In this document: piece by piece, positions 28,055-36,535 of the stretch
Numbering within the stretch: the first letter of the stretch is position 1
Layout of the letters: each line of letters begins with the position of its first letter
Position numbers and translations under genes: made by a program
Source: UBA1660 sp964462035
Lineage (GTDB): Bacteria > Myxococcota_A > Polyangia > Polyangiales > Houyiibacteriaceae
Length of the DNA: 64,000 nt
Reading direction: 5' to 3'
NCBI GenBank assembly: GCA_964462035.1
Contig: CAYXAP010000002.1
Location: 1-64,000, forward strand
The notes under the pieces: generated by a model
Told to the model about the DNA's origin: nothing
The model's database searches: none
What the model saw: only the letters and a program-made list of their open reading frames with translations

Positions 28055-30124
28055 TCAGCGGCCGTTGTGCTGGAGGATACGGAACTCCACCCGGCGATTG
28101 CGAGCCCGAGCTTCGTCCGTGTCCTCGTTCACCAGGGGCACGGTCTCGCCATAACCCCGAGCCCGCAGCCGCGATTCCGCGATGCCGTGCTCGGTCAGCC
28201 AGGTCTCGACCGACTCCGCGCGCTGCTGGCTGAGCTGGGCGTTGTAGGCGTGGGTGCCCGTGTCGTCGGTGTGGCCCTGGATCTCGACCACCGCGATGTC
28301 GGGGTTGTCCCGGAGAGCGTCGGCGATCTGCTGCATCAGACCGAAGGAGGCCTCCAGGATCTCCGCCGAGTCGTGGGCGAACTGGATCTTCTCGAGGATG
28401 ACCACTCGGTCCTCCTCGACCTCGACCAGCGCGCGCTGCAGCTCGCAGACCACCTCCACGTCACCACCCTCTTCCGGGATGGCGGTCTCGCAGTTCGCGG
28501 GCATGAAGCCGGGGGCGAGCGCGAGCATGGTGACCGGACCCGGCGTGAATCGGTAGGACGTGAAGGTCCCCTGCTCCGACGCCCGCAGCGAGGTCTCGGT
28601 GCGGTCGACGAAGTTCACGATGCCGTTCGGCACTGGATAGGTGGTCCCACGCTCGAGCAGGCGGCCGATCACGCGGCCCTCGATGGGCGGCTCCGGACCG
28701 ACCTCGACCTCGACGTCACGCGCCTGCCGGAAGACCGGCGCCGGCGGCGGATCGCGCGGGTCGAAGGTGTAGCCGACGCCGAGCCAGATGCGCCACGGCG
28801 CGTTCGCCGTGAGCTCGCGGACGACCTGCGACGCCTTGCGACCGGTCATCCCGATGTCGATGGCGAAGGTCGCCTGGACTCCACTCGAGGGCATCCGGGC
28901 ACGAGCGCCGAGCGTGAGGCTCATCGGGTGCGAAGCGACGCCCTCCTGGTCGAGGCACGAGTCCTCACCCTCGACGTCGACGAAGGGGCACACGTAGCCC
29001 TGACGGTTCACCGGGATGTCCCAGCGGTACTCGAGCAGTGGCGCGAGCGTGGTCTCCTTCGGCAGCTCGATCGGCGCCTCCATGCCGAGACCGATGTGGA
29101 GGAAATCCGTGCGGTTCACCTGCAGGCCGAAGCGCTCGACCCGATTGATGAGATGACGGCTCTCCTGATCGATGGGGAGCGCGTCCGGCCCGAGCGCGTC
29201 GTAGCGACGCTGCTCGATGTCGTCGACGAGTCGCTCGGTGCGGTCGAAGGTGTAGCCGAGCACTCCGCGGAACACGAGCGGGAGCGGATCGTCTCGACCA
29301 CGCAGATCGGCCGTTCCCATCGCTCGAAGCCCGACGCCCATCCCCTCGAAGCCGACGCCGACGCCGCCGCCGGTCGGCAGATCGAAGCGCACGTCGCCGC
29401 CCACGCTGAAGATCGGGCTGAGCTCGGCGCCCACCTTCGCACCGAGGGTGAAGTCACCGAGCGCCATGATCAGCGGCGGGAAGTCCGCCCGGTTGAAGGC
29501 CGCCTGGCTGTGAATGCCCAGGTAGAGCTCGAGCAGGTCGATTGGAGACCACGCGGCGCTCAGCGACGCGTTGACGGTGTCGTGGTCGTCACCCTCCACG
29601 AGGAATCCGTCCTTCTTGAAGTAGCCGACCGCGAGCTGCATGCGCCAGGTACCCGCGGCACCGGGACGCGCGTCGGCCAGTCGGAAGCCGCCGCTGGGAC
29701 CAGCGAGGGTCGGCATCAGCCGAACCCGACGCTCGTCGGCCGGGTCGGGGGGCGGCGGCTCCCAGTCGGCGAGCGCTGCCTGCACCTCTTCGGCGGTCAT
29801 CACCGGACCTTCGCCTTCGGCGGACTCCGACTCCGAAGCGGACTCCGACTCCGAAGCGGACTCCGACTCCGACTCCGAAGCGGACTCCGACTCCGAGGCG
29901 GACTCGGACTCCGATTCGGGCTCTTCTTCCGCGAAGGCGTCATCGGCGAACTCGTCGTCGAAGCCGCCACCCGTGCTCGGAGGCTCCTCGGCCGGCGCTT
30001 CCTCCGCCGGTTCCTCCTCGAACTCGTCGTCGAACTCGTCGTCGAACTGCGCGGTAGCGCCGGTGGGGAGGGTCAGCGCGAGGAGCGCCGTGAGCCAGAC
30101 GAAGAAGCGCACGTTGGGCGACAT
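28055..30124 (-). CDS. OmpA-family outer-membrane protein with Ser/Glu repeat region
   Basis: Signal peptide SPNVRFFVWLTALLALTLPTGATAQ, then an acidic segment (about 27-110) with a Ser-Glu repeat (ESES/ASES units) encoded at 29815-29925. A beta-rich body of about 450 residues follows, fitting an outer-membrane barrel or surface domain (RLMPTLAGPSGGFRLADARPG, GVRFDLPTGG-type strands). The OmpA C-terminal domain covers about 570-689: IQGHTDDTGTHAYNAQLSQQRAESV and ARGYGETVPLV..RNRRVEF, which binds peptidoglycan. An in-frame ATG four codons upstream (30136) has GGGAG before it and is an alternative start. It appears to head the unit with the cytochrome-rhodanese and polA genes. Confidence 0.9.
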   Translation of the reverse strand: MSPNVRFFVWLTALLALTLPTGATAQFDDEFDDEFEEEPAEEAPAEEPPSTGGGFDDEFADDAFAEEEPESESESASESESASESESESASESESASESESAEGEGPVMTAEEVQAALADWEPPPPDPADERRVRLMPTLAGPSGGFRLADARPGAAGTWRMQLAVGYFKKDGFLVEGDDHDTVNASLSAAWSPIDLLELYLGIHSQAAFNRADFPPLIMALGDFTLGAKVGAELSPIFSVGGDVRFDLPTGGGVGVGFEGMGVGLRAMGTADLRGRDDPLPLVFRGVLGYTFDRTERLVDDIEQRRYDALGPDALPIDQESRHLINRVERFGLQVNRTDFLHIGLGMEAPIELPKETTLAPLLEYRWDIPVNRQGYVCPFVDVEGEDSCLDQEGVASHPMSLTLGARARMPSSGVQATFAIDIGMTGRKASQVVRELTANAPWRIWLGVGYTFDPRDPPPAPVFRQARDVEVEVGPEPPIEGRVIGRLLERGTTYPVPNGIVNFVDRTETSLRASEQGTFTSYRFTPGPVTMLALAPGFMPANCETAIPEEGGDVEVVCELQRALVEVEEDRVVILEKIQFAHDSAEILEASFGLMQQIADALRDNPDIAVVEIQGHTDDTGTHAYNAQLSQQRAESVETWLTEHGIAESRLRARGYGETVPLVNEDTDEARARNRRVEFRILQHNGR

Positions 30125-30185
30125 ATCGCCGCGCATCCTACTCCCAGCGCCGGAACCCGCCAGCGCTCGTGCTCACACTGGAAAG

Positions 30186-30530
30186 CTACGCCGGGCGCCA
30201 GACCATCAACGCCAGGACGAGAACCAGGGGGAGCAGCGCCACGGTCGCGATCGTGAGACTCGTTCGCTCTCTCCCGGCCGCGAAGAGGACCCCCTGGAGG
30301 CTGACGAGCGAGGCCACCAGCGAGGCCACCACCCAGGTCGAGAGCATCGAGTAGCCGCGCCAGTGGAGCAGGAGCAGACCGGCGATCCAGGTCGCCCCGA
30401 AGCCCGACCCCGCCACCAGGTAGGCGAAGCGCTTTCGGACCTGCCCCTCGAGCCCCGGAAACACGGCGCCGATGGTGCCGGCCACCAGGACCAGCACCCC
30501 GAGGAGCTTCGCGAAGCGCAGCCAGAGCAC
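30186..30530 (-). CDS. Small polytopic membrane protein (114 aa)
   Basis: Four hydrophobic segments, at about 6-26 (FAKLLGVLVLVAGTIGAVF), 36-56, 62-84 and 90-110, with short loops. No known family motif is seen. It starts with GTG at 30530, and TATGGA lies about 5 bases before it on the minus strand, close to the leaderless pattern. It is divergent from the methyltransferase gene, sharing the 51-base gap at 30531-30581, and sits upstream of the OmpA gene on the same strand. Confidence 0.75.
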   Translation of the reverse strand: MLWLRFAKLLGVLVLVAGTIGAVFPGLEGQVRKRFAYLVAGSGFGATWIAGLLLLHWRGYSMLSTWVVASLVASLVSLQGVLFAAGRERTSLTIATVALLPLVLVLALMVWRPA

Positions 30531-30581
30531 GTGGCTCCATAGCCCACCGCGGCCGGCGCCGCGATCTGCTATTCAACCTCC

Positions 30582-31283
30582 GTGCGCTGGCGCCCCTTCG
30601 GACCGAGCGGACCCAGCTGGTGGGAGCTGACGGTCCAAGCCCTCTCCTCCACCGACGGCGGCTACGACCGGCTCGCCCCGCGCTTCGACGCCACCCCCTT
30701 CCGCACCCCCGACGCGATCCTGCGCCGCGCCCTCGACGGTGTCATCCGTGTCCCTGCGGCGATCGACCTCTGCTGCGGCACGGGCGCCGCGCTGGGGGTG
30801 CTCGCGACCAAGGCCGAGCGAGTCGTCGGCATCGATCGGAGCGCCGGCATGCTCGACCAAGCCAGGCGCCGGCTTCCGCGTGCCGAGCTCCTCCAGGGCG
30901 ACGCGCTCGACCCACCGTCCGAGCTCGAGGGCGGCTTCGACGTGGCGACCTGCTTTGGCGCCTTCGGTCACATCCGGCCCATCGAGGAGCCGGCCTTCGT
31001 CGCATCCGTGCACCAGCTCCTCAAGCCTGGTGGCCGCTTCGTTTTCGCCACCACCGACCCATCGAAGGGTCGCCCCATGGGCCGTGGCCTCGCCCGCGCC
31101 TTCAACGGCGTCATGCACGTGCGCAACGCCCTCTGGCGCCCGCCCTTCATCATGTTCTACCTGACCTTCGAGCTGCCGCGCGCCCGAGCGCTGCTCCAGG
31201 ACGCCGGCTTCACCGTCGAAGCCGACCACCCCTTCGAGCCGCCCTTCGACCGGTTGGCGCGGGTGGTCGCGACGAAGCGCTGA
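30582..31283 (+). CDS. Class I SAM-dependent methyltransferase
   Basis: Product of 233 residues. Motif I AIDLCCGTGAALGVL near 60 binds SAM, VVGIDRSAGMLDQA near 80 is motif II with its acidic residue, and FDVATCFGAFGHI and LLKPGGRFVFAT are motifs III and post-III. This is the methyltransferase 11/25 fold; the substrate cannot be assigned. The start is GTG at 30582. TATTCA at 30570-30575 is a -10-like box 6 bases before it, so the message is probably leaderless. It is divergent from a small membrane protein gene. Confidence 0.88.
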   Translation: MRWRPFGPSGPSWWELTVQALSSTDGGYDRLAPRFDATPFRTPDAILRRALDGVIRVPAAIDLCCGTGAALGVLATKAERVVGIDRSAGMLDQARRRLPRAELLQGDALDPPSELEGGFDVATCFGAFGHIRPIEEPAFVASVHQLLKPGGRFVFATTDPSKGRPMGRGLARAFNGVMHVRNALWRPPFIMFYLTFELPRARALLQDAGFTVEADHPFEPPFDRLARVVATKR

Positions 31284-31358
31284 CCGTGTTGCCGTCGGCG
31301 ATGTGTTCGACACGAAGACACTCCATGCCGACGAGCGCTTTCCGAGCTAACGTGCTGG

Positions 31359-31592
31359 ATGTCCACCGAAGACGAGTTCCACGCCGCGCTCCGCAAGAAG
31401 AGCCCGGTCAAGGCATTGAAGGGGGCGCTGCCCATCGCGCTCGCCGGCGTCGTCGGCGCCGCGACCCTCGCCGCCGTCTGGTTCATCTGGCCCTTCGACA
31501 GCATCCCGATCGTCGTGTTGATCGGGGCGCCTCTCGCCGCTGGCGCCGGAGCGCTCGTGGCGAGCCAGAAGCTGTTGGGCGTCGGTGATTGA
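31359..31592 (+). CDS. Small membrane protein (77 aa)
   Basis: After a charged N-terminus (STEDEFHAALRKKSPVKAL), two hydrophobic helices cover about 24-46 and 52-72 (LPIALAGVVGAATLAAVWF and VVLIGAPLAAGAGALVA). No family motif is recognised. It starts at an ATG after a gap of 75 bases from the methyltransferase and could share its transcript. It is compositionally like its neighbours. Confidence 0.65.
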   Translation: MSTEDEFHAALRKKSPVKALKGALPIALAGVVGAATLAAVWFIWPFDSIPIVVLIGAPLAAGAGALVASQKLLGVGD

Positions 31593-31692
31593 GGGCCGAG
31601 GCGACGACCGCCAGGCCACACTGCCGCGAGCGAGTCACCCGGCGCCGGTGCTTCGCCGAGCCGAAGCTTCGGAGCCGCGCTAAGCTCTCGCC

Positions 31693-32121
31693 ATGGAGCC
31701 TCGCCCCGTCACCCTCAGCCGCTGGGCACGCGGCACCCTCCTCGGCCCGATGGTCACCATCTGGATCCTGATCACCCTCGCGGCCGGCACCGAGTCGCTC
31801 GACGCGCTCGCCGACTGGGTCGGGCTCGCCGGTCGCTTCACCGACGAGTGGTGGCTGGCCATGCTCCTCGGTAGCTTTTGGGCGAGCACCCTGGCCGTGG
31901 CCCTCGTCGCGGTCGACGTCGCGCTCCTCCGCTCGAAGTTCCGCGCGCTCCCGACCGGCATTCGCTGCTGGTTCGGCGGCCTGCTCTCCCCTTTCGTGGT
32001 CGCGGTCTGGCAGATCGCGCTGCCGAAGCCCTCGTCGATCCCGATGTTGGTCGGGCTGACCGCGGCGACCTTCGTGCTGGCCGCGCTCTCGGTGCGCGTC
32101 CTCTTCGGCCGCCGCCCCTGA
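31693..32121 (+). CDS. Four-helix membrane protein (142 aa)
   Basis: Hydrophobic segments at about 17-36, 52-76, 92-112 and 117-136, and no recognised domain. TAAGCT at 31681-31686 lies exactly 6 bases before the ATG, the leaderless-type spacing, which supports this start. It is convergent with the next membrane protein gene, with only 7 bases between their stops. Confidence 0.7.
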   Translation: MEPRPVTLSRWARGTLLGPMVTIWILITLAAGTESLDALADWVGLAGRFTDEWWLAMLLGSFWASTLAVALVAVDVALLRSKFRALPTGIRCWFGGLLSPFVVAVWQIALPKPSSIPMLVGLTAATFVLAALSVRVLFGRRP

Positions 32122-32128
32122 CGCCGGC

Positions 32129-32668
32129 CTAGAACGTCTCGGGCTCGCTGGCCTTCATCGACCTGCGAGCGCGCGCGGTCGCGAAGGCTGCGGTCCAGAG
32201 CACGAGCCCGGTGATCGCCAGGAGGTTACCCGTCAGGTACCCGGGAAGCGTGTCACGGATGGCGATGGTGAAAGGCTGGTCGCTCATCATCGGGTCGACG
32301 ATGGCCACGGTGTGGAGCGCGTGGATCTGCGCGCCGACGCCGAAGGCCACCGCCAGGATGGGCACCGCGAAGAGGAGCAGCGCGACACGCCAGCCGGGAT
32401 GAGCTCGCGCGCCGAGTCGATGGAGCTGGAGCGCCACCAAGGTGAGCAGGGGCGCGAGGGCCATCACCGCGCCGAGCTTCAGCTTGGCGATCACGAGATC
32501 GCTCGGACCCAGGAGGACCAGCTGAACGCTCTCGCTGCGCGGGATGCCCTCGATGATCGCGCCGCCGAGGACGTAGCCCGAGACCAGCAAGCCGATCGCC
32601 AAGACGACCGCCGCCGCCACCTCGACGACCACCCGCCGGGTTCGGAAGAGCCGCGGTCGGTCGTTCAT
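32129..32668 (-). CDS. Five-helix membrane protein (179 aa)
   Basis: Polytopic product with helices at about 16-38 (VEVAAAVVLAIGLLVSGYV), 60-80, 92-112, 118-136 and 150-170. No known motif is seen. ATG 32668 was chosen since the longer frame upstream is Arg/Ser-rich and unlike a protein. TAGAAC lies 8 bases before it on the minus strand. It may follow the DUF255/ABC1 unit (gap 46 bases) on the same strand. Confidence 0.7.
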   Translation of the reverse strand: MNDRPRLFRTRRVVVEVAAAVVLAIGLLVSGYVLGGAIIEGIPRSESVQLVLLGPSDLVIAKLKLGAVMALAPLLTLVALQLHRLGARAHPGWRVALLLFAVPILAVAFGVGAQIHALHTVAIVDPMMSDQPFTIAIRDTLPGYLTGNLLAITGLVLWTAAFATARARRSMKASEPETF

Positions 32669-32714
32669 GGGATCCAGTTCTAGCCGTCCAGCACGGCGCT
32701 CGCCACCGAGGCGG

Positions 32715-35000
32715 CTACTGGGCGCGAACCTGGGCGAGTTGCTCGGCGAAGACCGCCGGGTCACTCGTCGGTCGTTCGCAACGCCCTCGCTCGCACACGT
32801 ACGCCGTGGCGCCAGCGTCGCCGATCACGCGTTTGCCGTCGAGCAGCGGGACCGATCCCGCTAGCGCTGCGGCTTCGCTCTCCGCCGACACCAGGAGCAC
32901 TCGGTTGGGCAAGAAGGTCCGGCGAAGCACCGCGAGCAGCGGCTCGGCCTTCGCACGGTCGCCGTCGTGGACGATCACGACCTCGCGCGCGGTGTCGTGG
33001 AGCCGGTCGAGCGACTGGAGCATCCGGGTCGCACCGAGCGCGCGCTCGGTGAGATCGGCACCGAACGCGGCGAAGAGCCGCTCGGCCCGTTGCTGGAGCT
33101 CGCCGTCCTCTCCGAGGGCGGCCAAGCGCAGCAGGTTGTCGGCCGCGATCGCGTTGCCCGAGGGAATGGCTCCGTCGTCGCCCGGCTTGTCGCGAACGAG
33201 GAGCTCCTCGCCGTCGGACGGACTCCGCCAGTAACCGCCGGCCTCGTCGGCGAAGAGTCGATCCTGTTCGGCCTGGAGCCGACGTGCCTCCATGAGCCAG
33301 CGGCGCTCGCCGGTGGCCTCGTGCAGGTCGAGCAGCCCGCGGATCAGGAAGGCATGATCCTCGAGGAACGCCCGCTGCCGGGCGTCGCCACCGAGCACTC
33401 GGCGCACCAGCCGTCCATCGCCGTCGACGGCGACCCGGAGTGCATGGTCGGCCGCCCGCCCGGCCACGGCCGCGAGCGAGTCGTCGCCCGTGGCCAGCGC
33501 GCCGCGAGCGAAAGCGCTGATGGTCAGCCCGTTCCAGGACGTCACCACCTTGTCGTCACGCAGCGGCGGCGGCCGGTCGGCCCGCGCGGCGTAGAGCTTG
33601 GTGTGCGCGGCCGCGAGCCGCTCGGTGTCCTCGATCGGACCGTCCGGCAGGAAGAGGATGTTGCGCCCCTCGAAGTTGCCACGCGGGGTCACGCCGTGGA
33701 CTGCGCCGAGCCAACTCGCGTCCTCGGCGGGAAGCACGGCCGCGAGCTCCTCGGGGGTCCAGGTGAAGAACCAGCCCTCCTCGCGCTCGCCGCTCGGGGT
33801 CGGGCTGTCCGCATCCGTCGCCGAGTAGAAGCCGCCGCCCGGTGCCTGCATCTCTCGCTCGAGGTAGCGGAGCGTCTCGAGCGCCACGTCGCGGAAGCGC
33901 GCTTCGCCCGTGAGCTGCCAGCCCTCGAGGTAGGCCACGACGAGCTGCGCGTTGTCGTAGAGCATCTTCTCGAAGTGCGGCACGAGCCACCGGGCGTCGG
34001 TCGAGTAGCGGTGGAAACCGCCGCCCACGTGATCCCGGAGACCGCCGTCGGCCATCGCGTGGAGGGTCTTCGCCACCTGCTCGCGTGCCGCTGCGTCGCC
34101 GCTCCGCCGCGCGAAGCGCAACAAGAGCCCGAGCCGGCTCGGCTGAGGGAACTTCGGCGCCCGCCCCCAACCGCCGTGGCGGGTGTCGAAGCCACGCATC
34201 AGCTGGCGCGCGGTCTGGGCGATCAGCGCCTCGCCCGGCACGTCGCCGGGTGGCCGCGGGCGCGAGACCTCCTGCATGCGCTGGCTGACCCGAGCCGCGT
34301 CCTCGAGCACCTCGTCGCGGTCGTTGGCGTACGCCGTGGAGAGCTGGCGCAGGATGCTGAGGAAGCCCCGGTGTGCCCCCCGGTCACCGTCGCGCGCCGG
34401 AAAGTAGGTGCCGCCGAAGAAGGGCTCGCCCTCGGGGGTCATCACGACCGTCATCGGCCAACCGCCGCGGCGGGTCAGCAGCTGCACCGCGGTCATGTAG
34501 AGCGAGTCCACGTCGGGCCGCTCCTCGCGGTCGACCTTGATGGGCACGAAGTGCTCGTTGATGAAGCGCGCGATCTCGACGTCCTCGAAGGACTCGCGCT
34601 CCATCACGTGGCACCAATGACAGGTCGAATAGCCCACGCTCAGGAAGACCGGCCGGTCGAGCGCTCGAGCGCGCTCGAAAGCCTCCTCGCCCCAGGCGAA
34701 CCAGTTCACCGGGTTGTGGGCGTGCTGCAACAGGTAGGGGCTGCCTTCGAGGATCAGCCGGTTCGTGTAGGTGGGGGAGCCGTCCGCTTCGAGGTGCTCG
34801 GTCCGCGGCTCGTAGTGGTCACCCTTCGCGTCGAGCGCCTCGGCGAGCCGGGCCACGAGCGCCTCGTCGGGGTCCACACCGGGGACGGAGGGATCGGGAT
34901 ACTCGGGTTCGTTCACGTCGGTTTCGACCACGTCACGGTCCTGGGGCCCGCACTGGCAAGACGCCAGCCCCAGCAGCAGGACGAGCCGAGCACGGCTCAC
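32715..35000 (-). CDS. DUF255 thioredoxin-domain lipoprotein (YyaL/SSP411 family)
   Basis: Product of 761 residues. A short signal ends in lipobox LASC (Cys15), followed by a Cys and Pro-rich stretch. The thioredoxin-like DUF255 domain spans about 70-230: NRLILEGSPYLLQHAHNPVNW, YSTCHWCHVMERESFEDVEIA (CHWCH redox motif near 126) and WPMTVVMTPEGEPFFGGTYFP. An (alpha/alpha)6-barrel, sugar-epimerase-like part fills the rest (GGGFHRYSTDARWLVPHFEKMLYDNAQL). Family members are usually about 680 residues and cytoplasmic; a lipoprotein signal is less common. The GTG start at 35000 overlaps the stop of the ABC1 gene by 4 bases, so the two are coupled. Confidence 0.9.
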   Translation of the reverse strand: MSRARLVLLLGLASCQCGPQDRDVVETDVNEPEYPDPSVPGVDPDEALVARLAEALDAKGDHYEPRTEHLEADGSPTYTNRLILEGSPYLLQHAHNPVNWFAWGEEAFERARALDRPVFLSVGYSTCHWCHVMERESFEDVEIARFINEHFVPIKVDREERPDVDSLYMTAVQLLTRRGGWPMTVVMTPEGEPFFGGTYFPARDGDRGAHRGFLSILRQLSTAYANDRDEVLEDAARVSQRMQEVSRPRPPGDVPGEALIAQTARQLMRGFDTRHGGWGRAPKFPQPSRLGLLLRFARRSGDAAAREQVAKTLHAMADGGLRDHVGGGFHRYSTDARWLVPHFEKMLYDNAQLVVAYLEGWQLTGEARFRDVALETLRYLEREMQAPGGGFYSATDADSPTPSGEREEGWFFTWTPEELAAVLPAEDASWLGAVHGVTPRGNFEGRNILFLPDGPIEDTERLAAAHTKLYAARADRPPPLRDDKVVTSWNGLTISAFARGALATGDDSLAAVAGRAADHALRVAVDGDGRLVRRVLGGDARQRAFLEDHAFLIRGLLDLHEATGERRWLMEARRLQAEQDRLFADEAGGYWRSPSDGEELLVRDKPGDDGAIPSGNAIAADNLLRLAALGEDGELQQRAERLFAAFGADLTERALGATRMLQSLDRLHDTAREVVIVHDGDRAKAEPLLAVLRRTFLPNRVLLVSAESEAAALAGSVPLLDGKRVIGDAGATAYVCERGRCERPTSDPAVFAEQLAQVRAQ

Positions 35001-36370
35001 GCCGGGACGGCGGCGCCGACGTCGGCGCTCGGCTTCTCGGGCTCGGGCGGCGGCGCGAAGTTCTCGGGGCGCATCAGCGCCTGCATGATCATCGGCTTGG
35101 CGACGATGATCCCATTGACCTCGGGGTCGAGCGCCGCGATGACGCCCGCGAGGAGCCCGAAGGCGCGCCCGTAGAGCACGATGTCCTGCGGGATGGTCAC
35201 GCCATCGATGCGATCGACGACGGCCATGATCTTCTCCTTCATCGCCTCCGGATCGAGCTCCTTGAGCTCGGCGGGGCTCAGCTCGTAGAGCTCTTCGAAG
35301 AACTCGGTGAGCAGCGGCTTGGCGGTCTCGACGTCCTTCTCGCTGAGCACGTCCATGTCGACGATGGCCTTCGAGAAGTTGTCGATGTCCCGCCCCATGA
35401 AGGCGATGGAAGCCATGATGAGCTTCCGCTGGAAGTCCTTCGGGAGGATCTTCACCTGCCCGAAGTCCAGGATGCAGATCTCCGGCCCGTCCTCGCCCTT
35501 GCGAACGAAGAGATTCCCAGGGTGCGGGTCGGACTGGAAGACGCCGTCGATGAAGAACATGTGGGCGTACGCCTCGATGATCTTCTGGATGATCGGCTTC
35601 TCTTCGAGGCCGGCCGCGCGCCGCTCCTCGGTGTTCGTGATCTTGATGCCCTCGAAGTACGTCGTGCAGATGACGCTCTCGGTCGTGTACTCGTCGATGA
35701 CCTCGGGGACGATGATGCCCGGCACGACCTTCAGGTTCTCGCCGATCATCCGGGTGTGCTCGGCCTCTTGGCGGTAGTCGAGCTCGGTGACCAGCGCCTG
35801 CGCGACCTCCCGATGGATCACCTTGAGATCGACCTTCGGCACGAAGATGTTGAAGAGCGGGACCGCGCACTTGAACACGAAGAGGTCGCACGCGAGCTTC
35901 ATGTCGATGTCCGCGTACTTCACCTTCAGCGCGACGTCCTTGCCGTCCTTCGTCTTCGCGCGGTGGACCTGGCCGAAGCTCGCCGCGGCGACGGCCTCGT
36001 GGCTGATCTCCTCGAAGACCTCGTCCGGCGGGGCCCCGAGCTCCTTGGTGAGGTGCTTGGCGATCTTCTTCCACGGCAGCGGGTCGACCCGGTCCTGTAG
36101 CCCCTCGAGCTCGGCGATGAACTCCTTGGGCATGATGTCGACGCGGGTGGAGATGATCTGGCCGACCTTGATCAGGCCGCCCTTCATCCGAACGGCGAGC
36201 TTGTAGAAGCGCCGCGCGTTCTTCACGTGGGTCTTGCTCCACTTCTCCGCGGGCACCTTCCACTTGAGCTTGCTGTGACGGATCCAGAGCCAGAGGTAGC
36301 CCATGTAGAGGGGAACGAAGGTCCCCATCATCAACATGAAGCGCCAGGGGGTGTGCCAGAGTTTTCGCAT
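34997..36370 (-). CDS. ABC1/UbiB-family atypical kinase
   Basis: Product of 457 residues with a hydrophobic N-terminus (about 12-32). The family signature is complete: KGGLIKVGQIIS (the KxGQ motif near 66), AAASFGQVHRA (the Ala-rich loop that replaces the Gly loop, near 128), ALKVKY (Lys near 148), QSDPHPGNLF near 285 and LDFGQVK near 303. Such proteins are ATP-binding and support ubiquinone synthesis or lipid-linked processes; none of the other coenzyme Q genes are near. It shares 4 bases with the DUF255 lipoprotein gene. Its start lies next to a divergent promoter region shared with the phosphoesterase at 36536. Confidence 0.93.
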   Translation of the reverse strand: MRKLWHTPWRFMLMMGTFVPLYMGYLWLWIRHSKLKWKVPAEKWSKTHVKNARRFYKLAVRMKGGLIKVGQIISTRVDIMPKEFIAELEGLQDRVDPLPWKKIAKHLTKELGAPPDEVFEEISHEAVAAASFGQVHRAKTKDGKDVALKVKYADIDMKLACDLFVFKCAVPLFNIFVPKVDLKVIHREVAQALVTELDYRQEAEHTRMIGENLKVVPGIIVPEVIDEYTTESVICTTYFEGIKITNTEERRAAGLEEKPIIQKIIEAYAHMFFIDGVFQSDPHPGNLFVRKGEDGPEICILDFGQVKILPKDFQRKLIMASIAFMGRDIDNFSKAIVDMDVLSEKDVETAKPLLTEFFEELYELSPAELKELDPEAMKEKIMAVVDRIDGVTIPQDIVLYGRAFGLLAGVIAALDPEVNGIIVAKPMIMQALMRPENFAPPPEPEKPSADVGAAVPA

Positions 36371-36535
36371 CGTGGGGCCGTCGGAGGGAGCACCTTACCC
36401 GATCCCCGCGCGAGAGCACGGCGACAGGGTCTGCGGTTTGTAAAAGAATTGTCGTGAAATGTCGGGTCGGTTGCGGGGCTCGTCCATGGACCCATACCTT
36501 GGAAGGCGAAGCTTTTTCGCGGTGTTCCATACGCC

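Noticed and set aside
29815..29925. CRISPR-like array
   Set aside because: The repeats are 6-base coding units inside the OmpA-type gene, with no spacers.
32715..36530. One 1271-codon leftward frame joining the DUF255 protein to the ABC1 region
   Set aside because: Its first 510 residues are an out-of-frame reading of the ABC1 kinase; the real DUF255 protein starts at GTG 35000.
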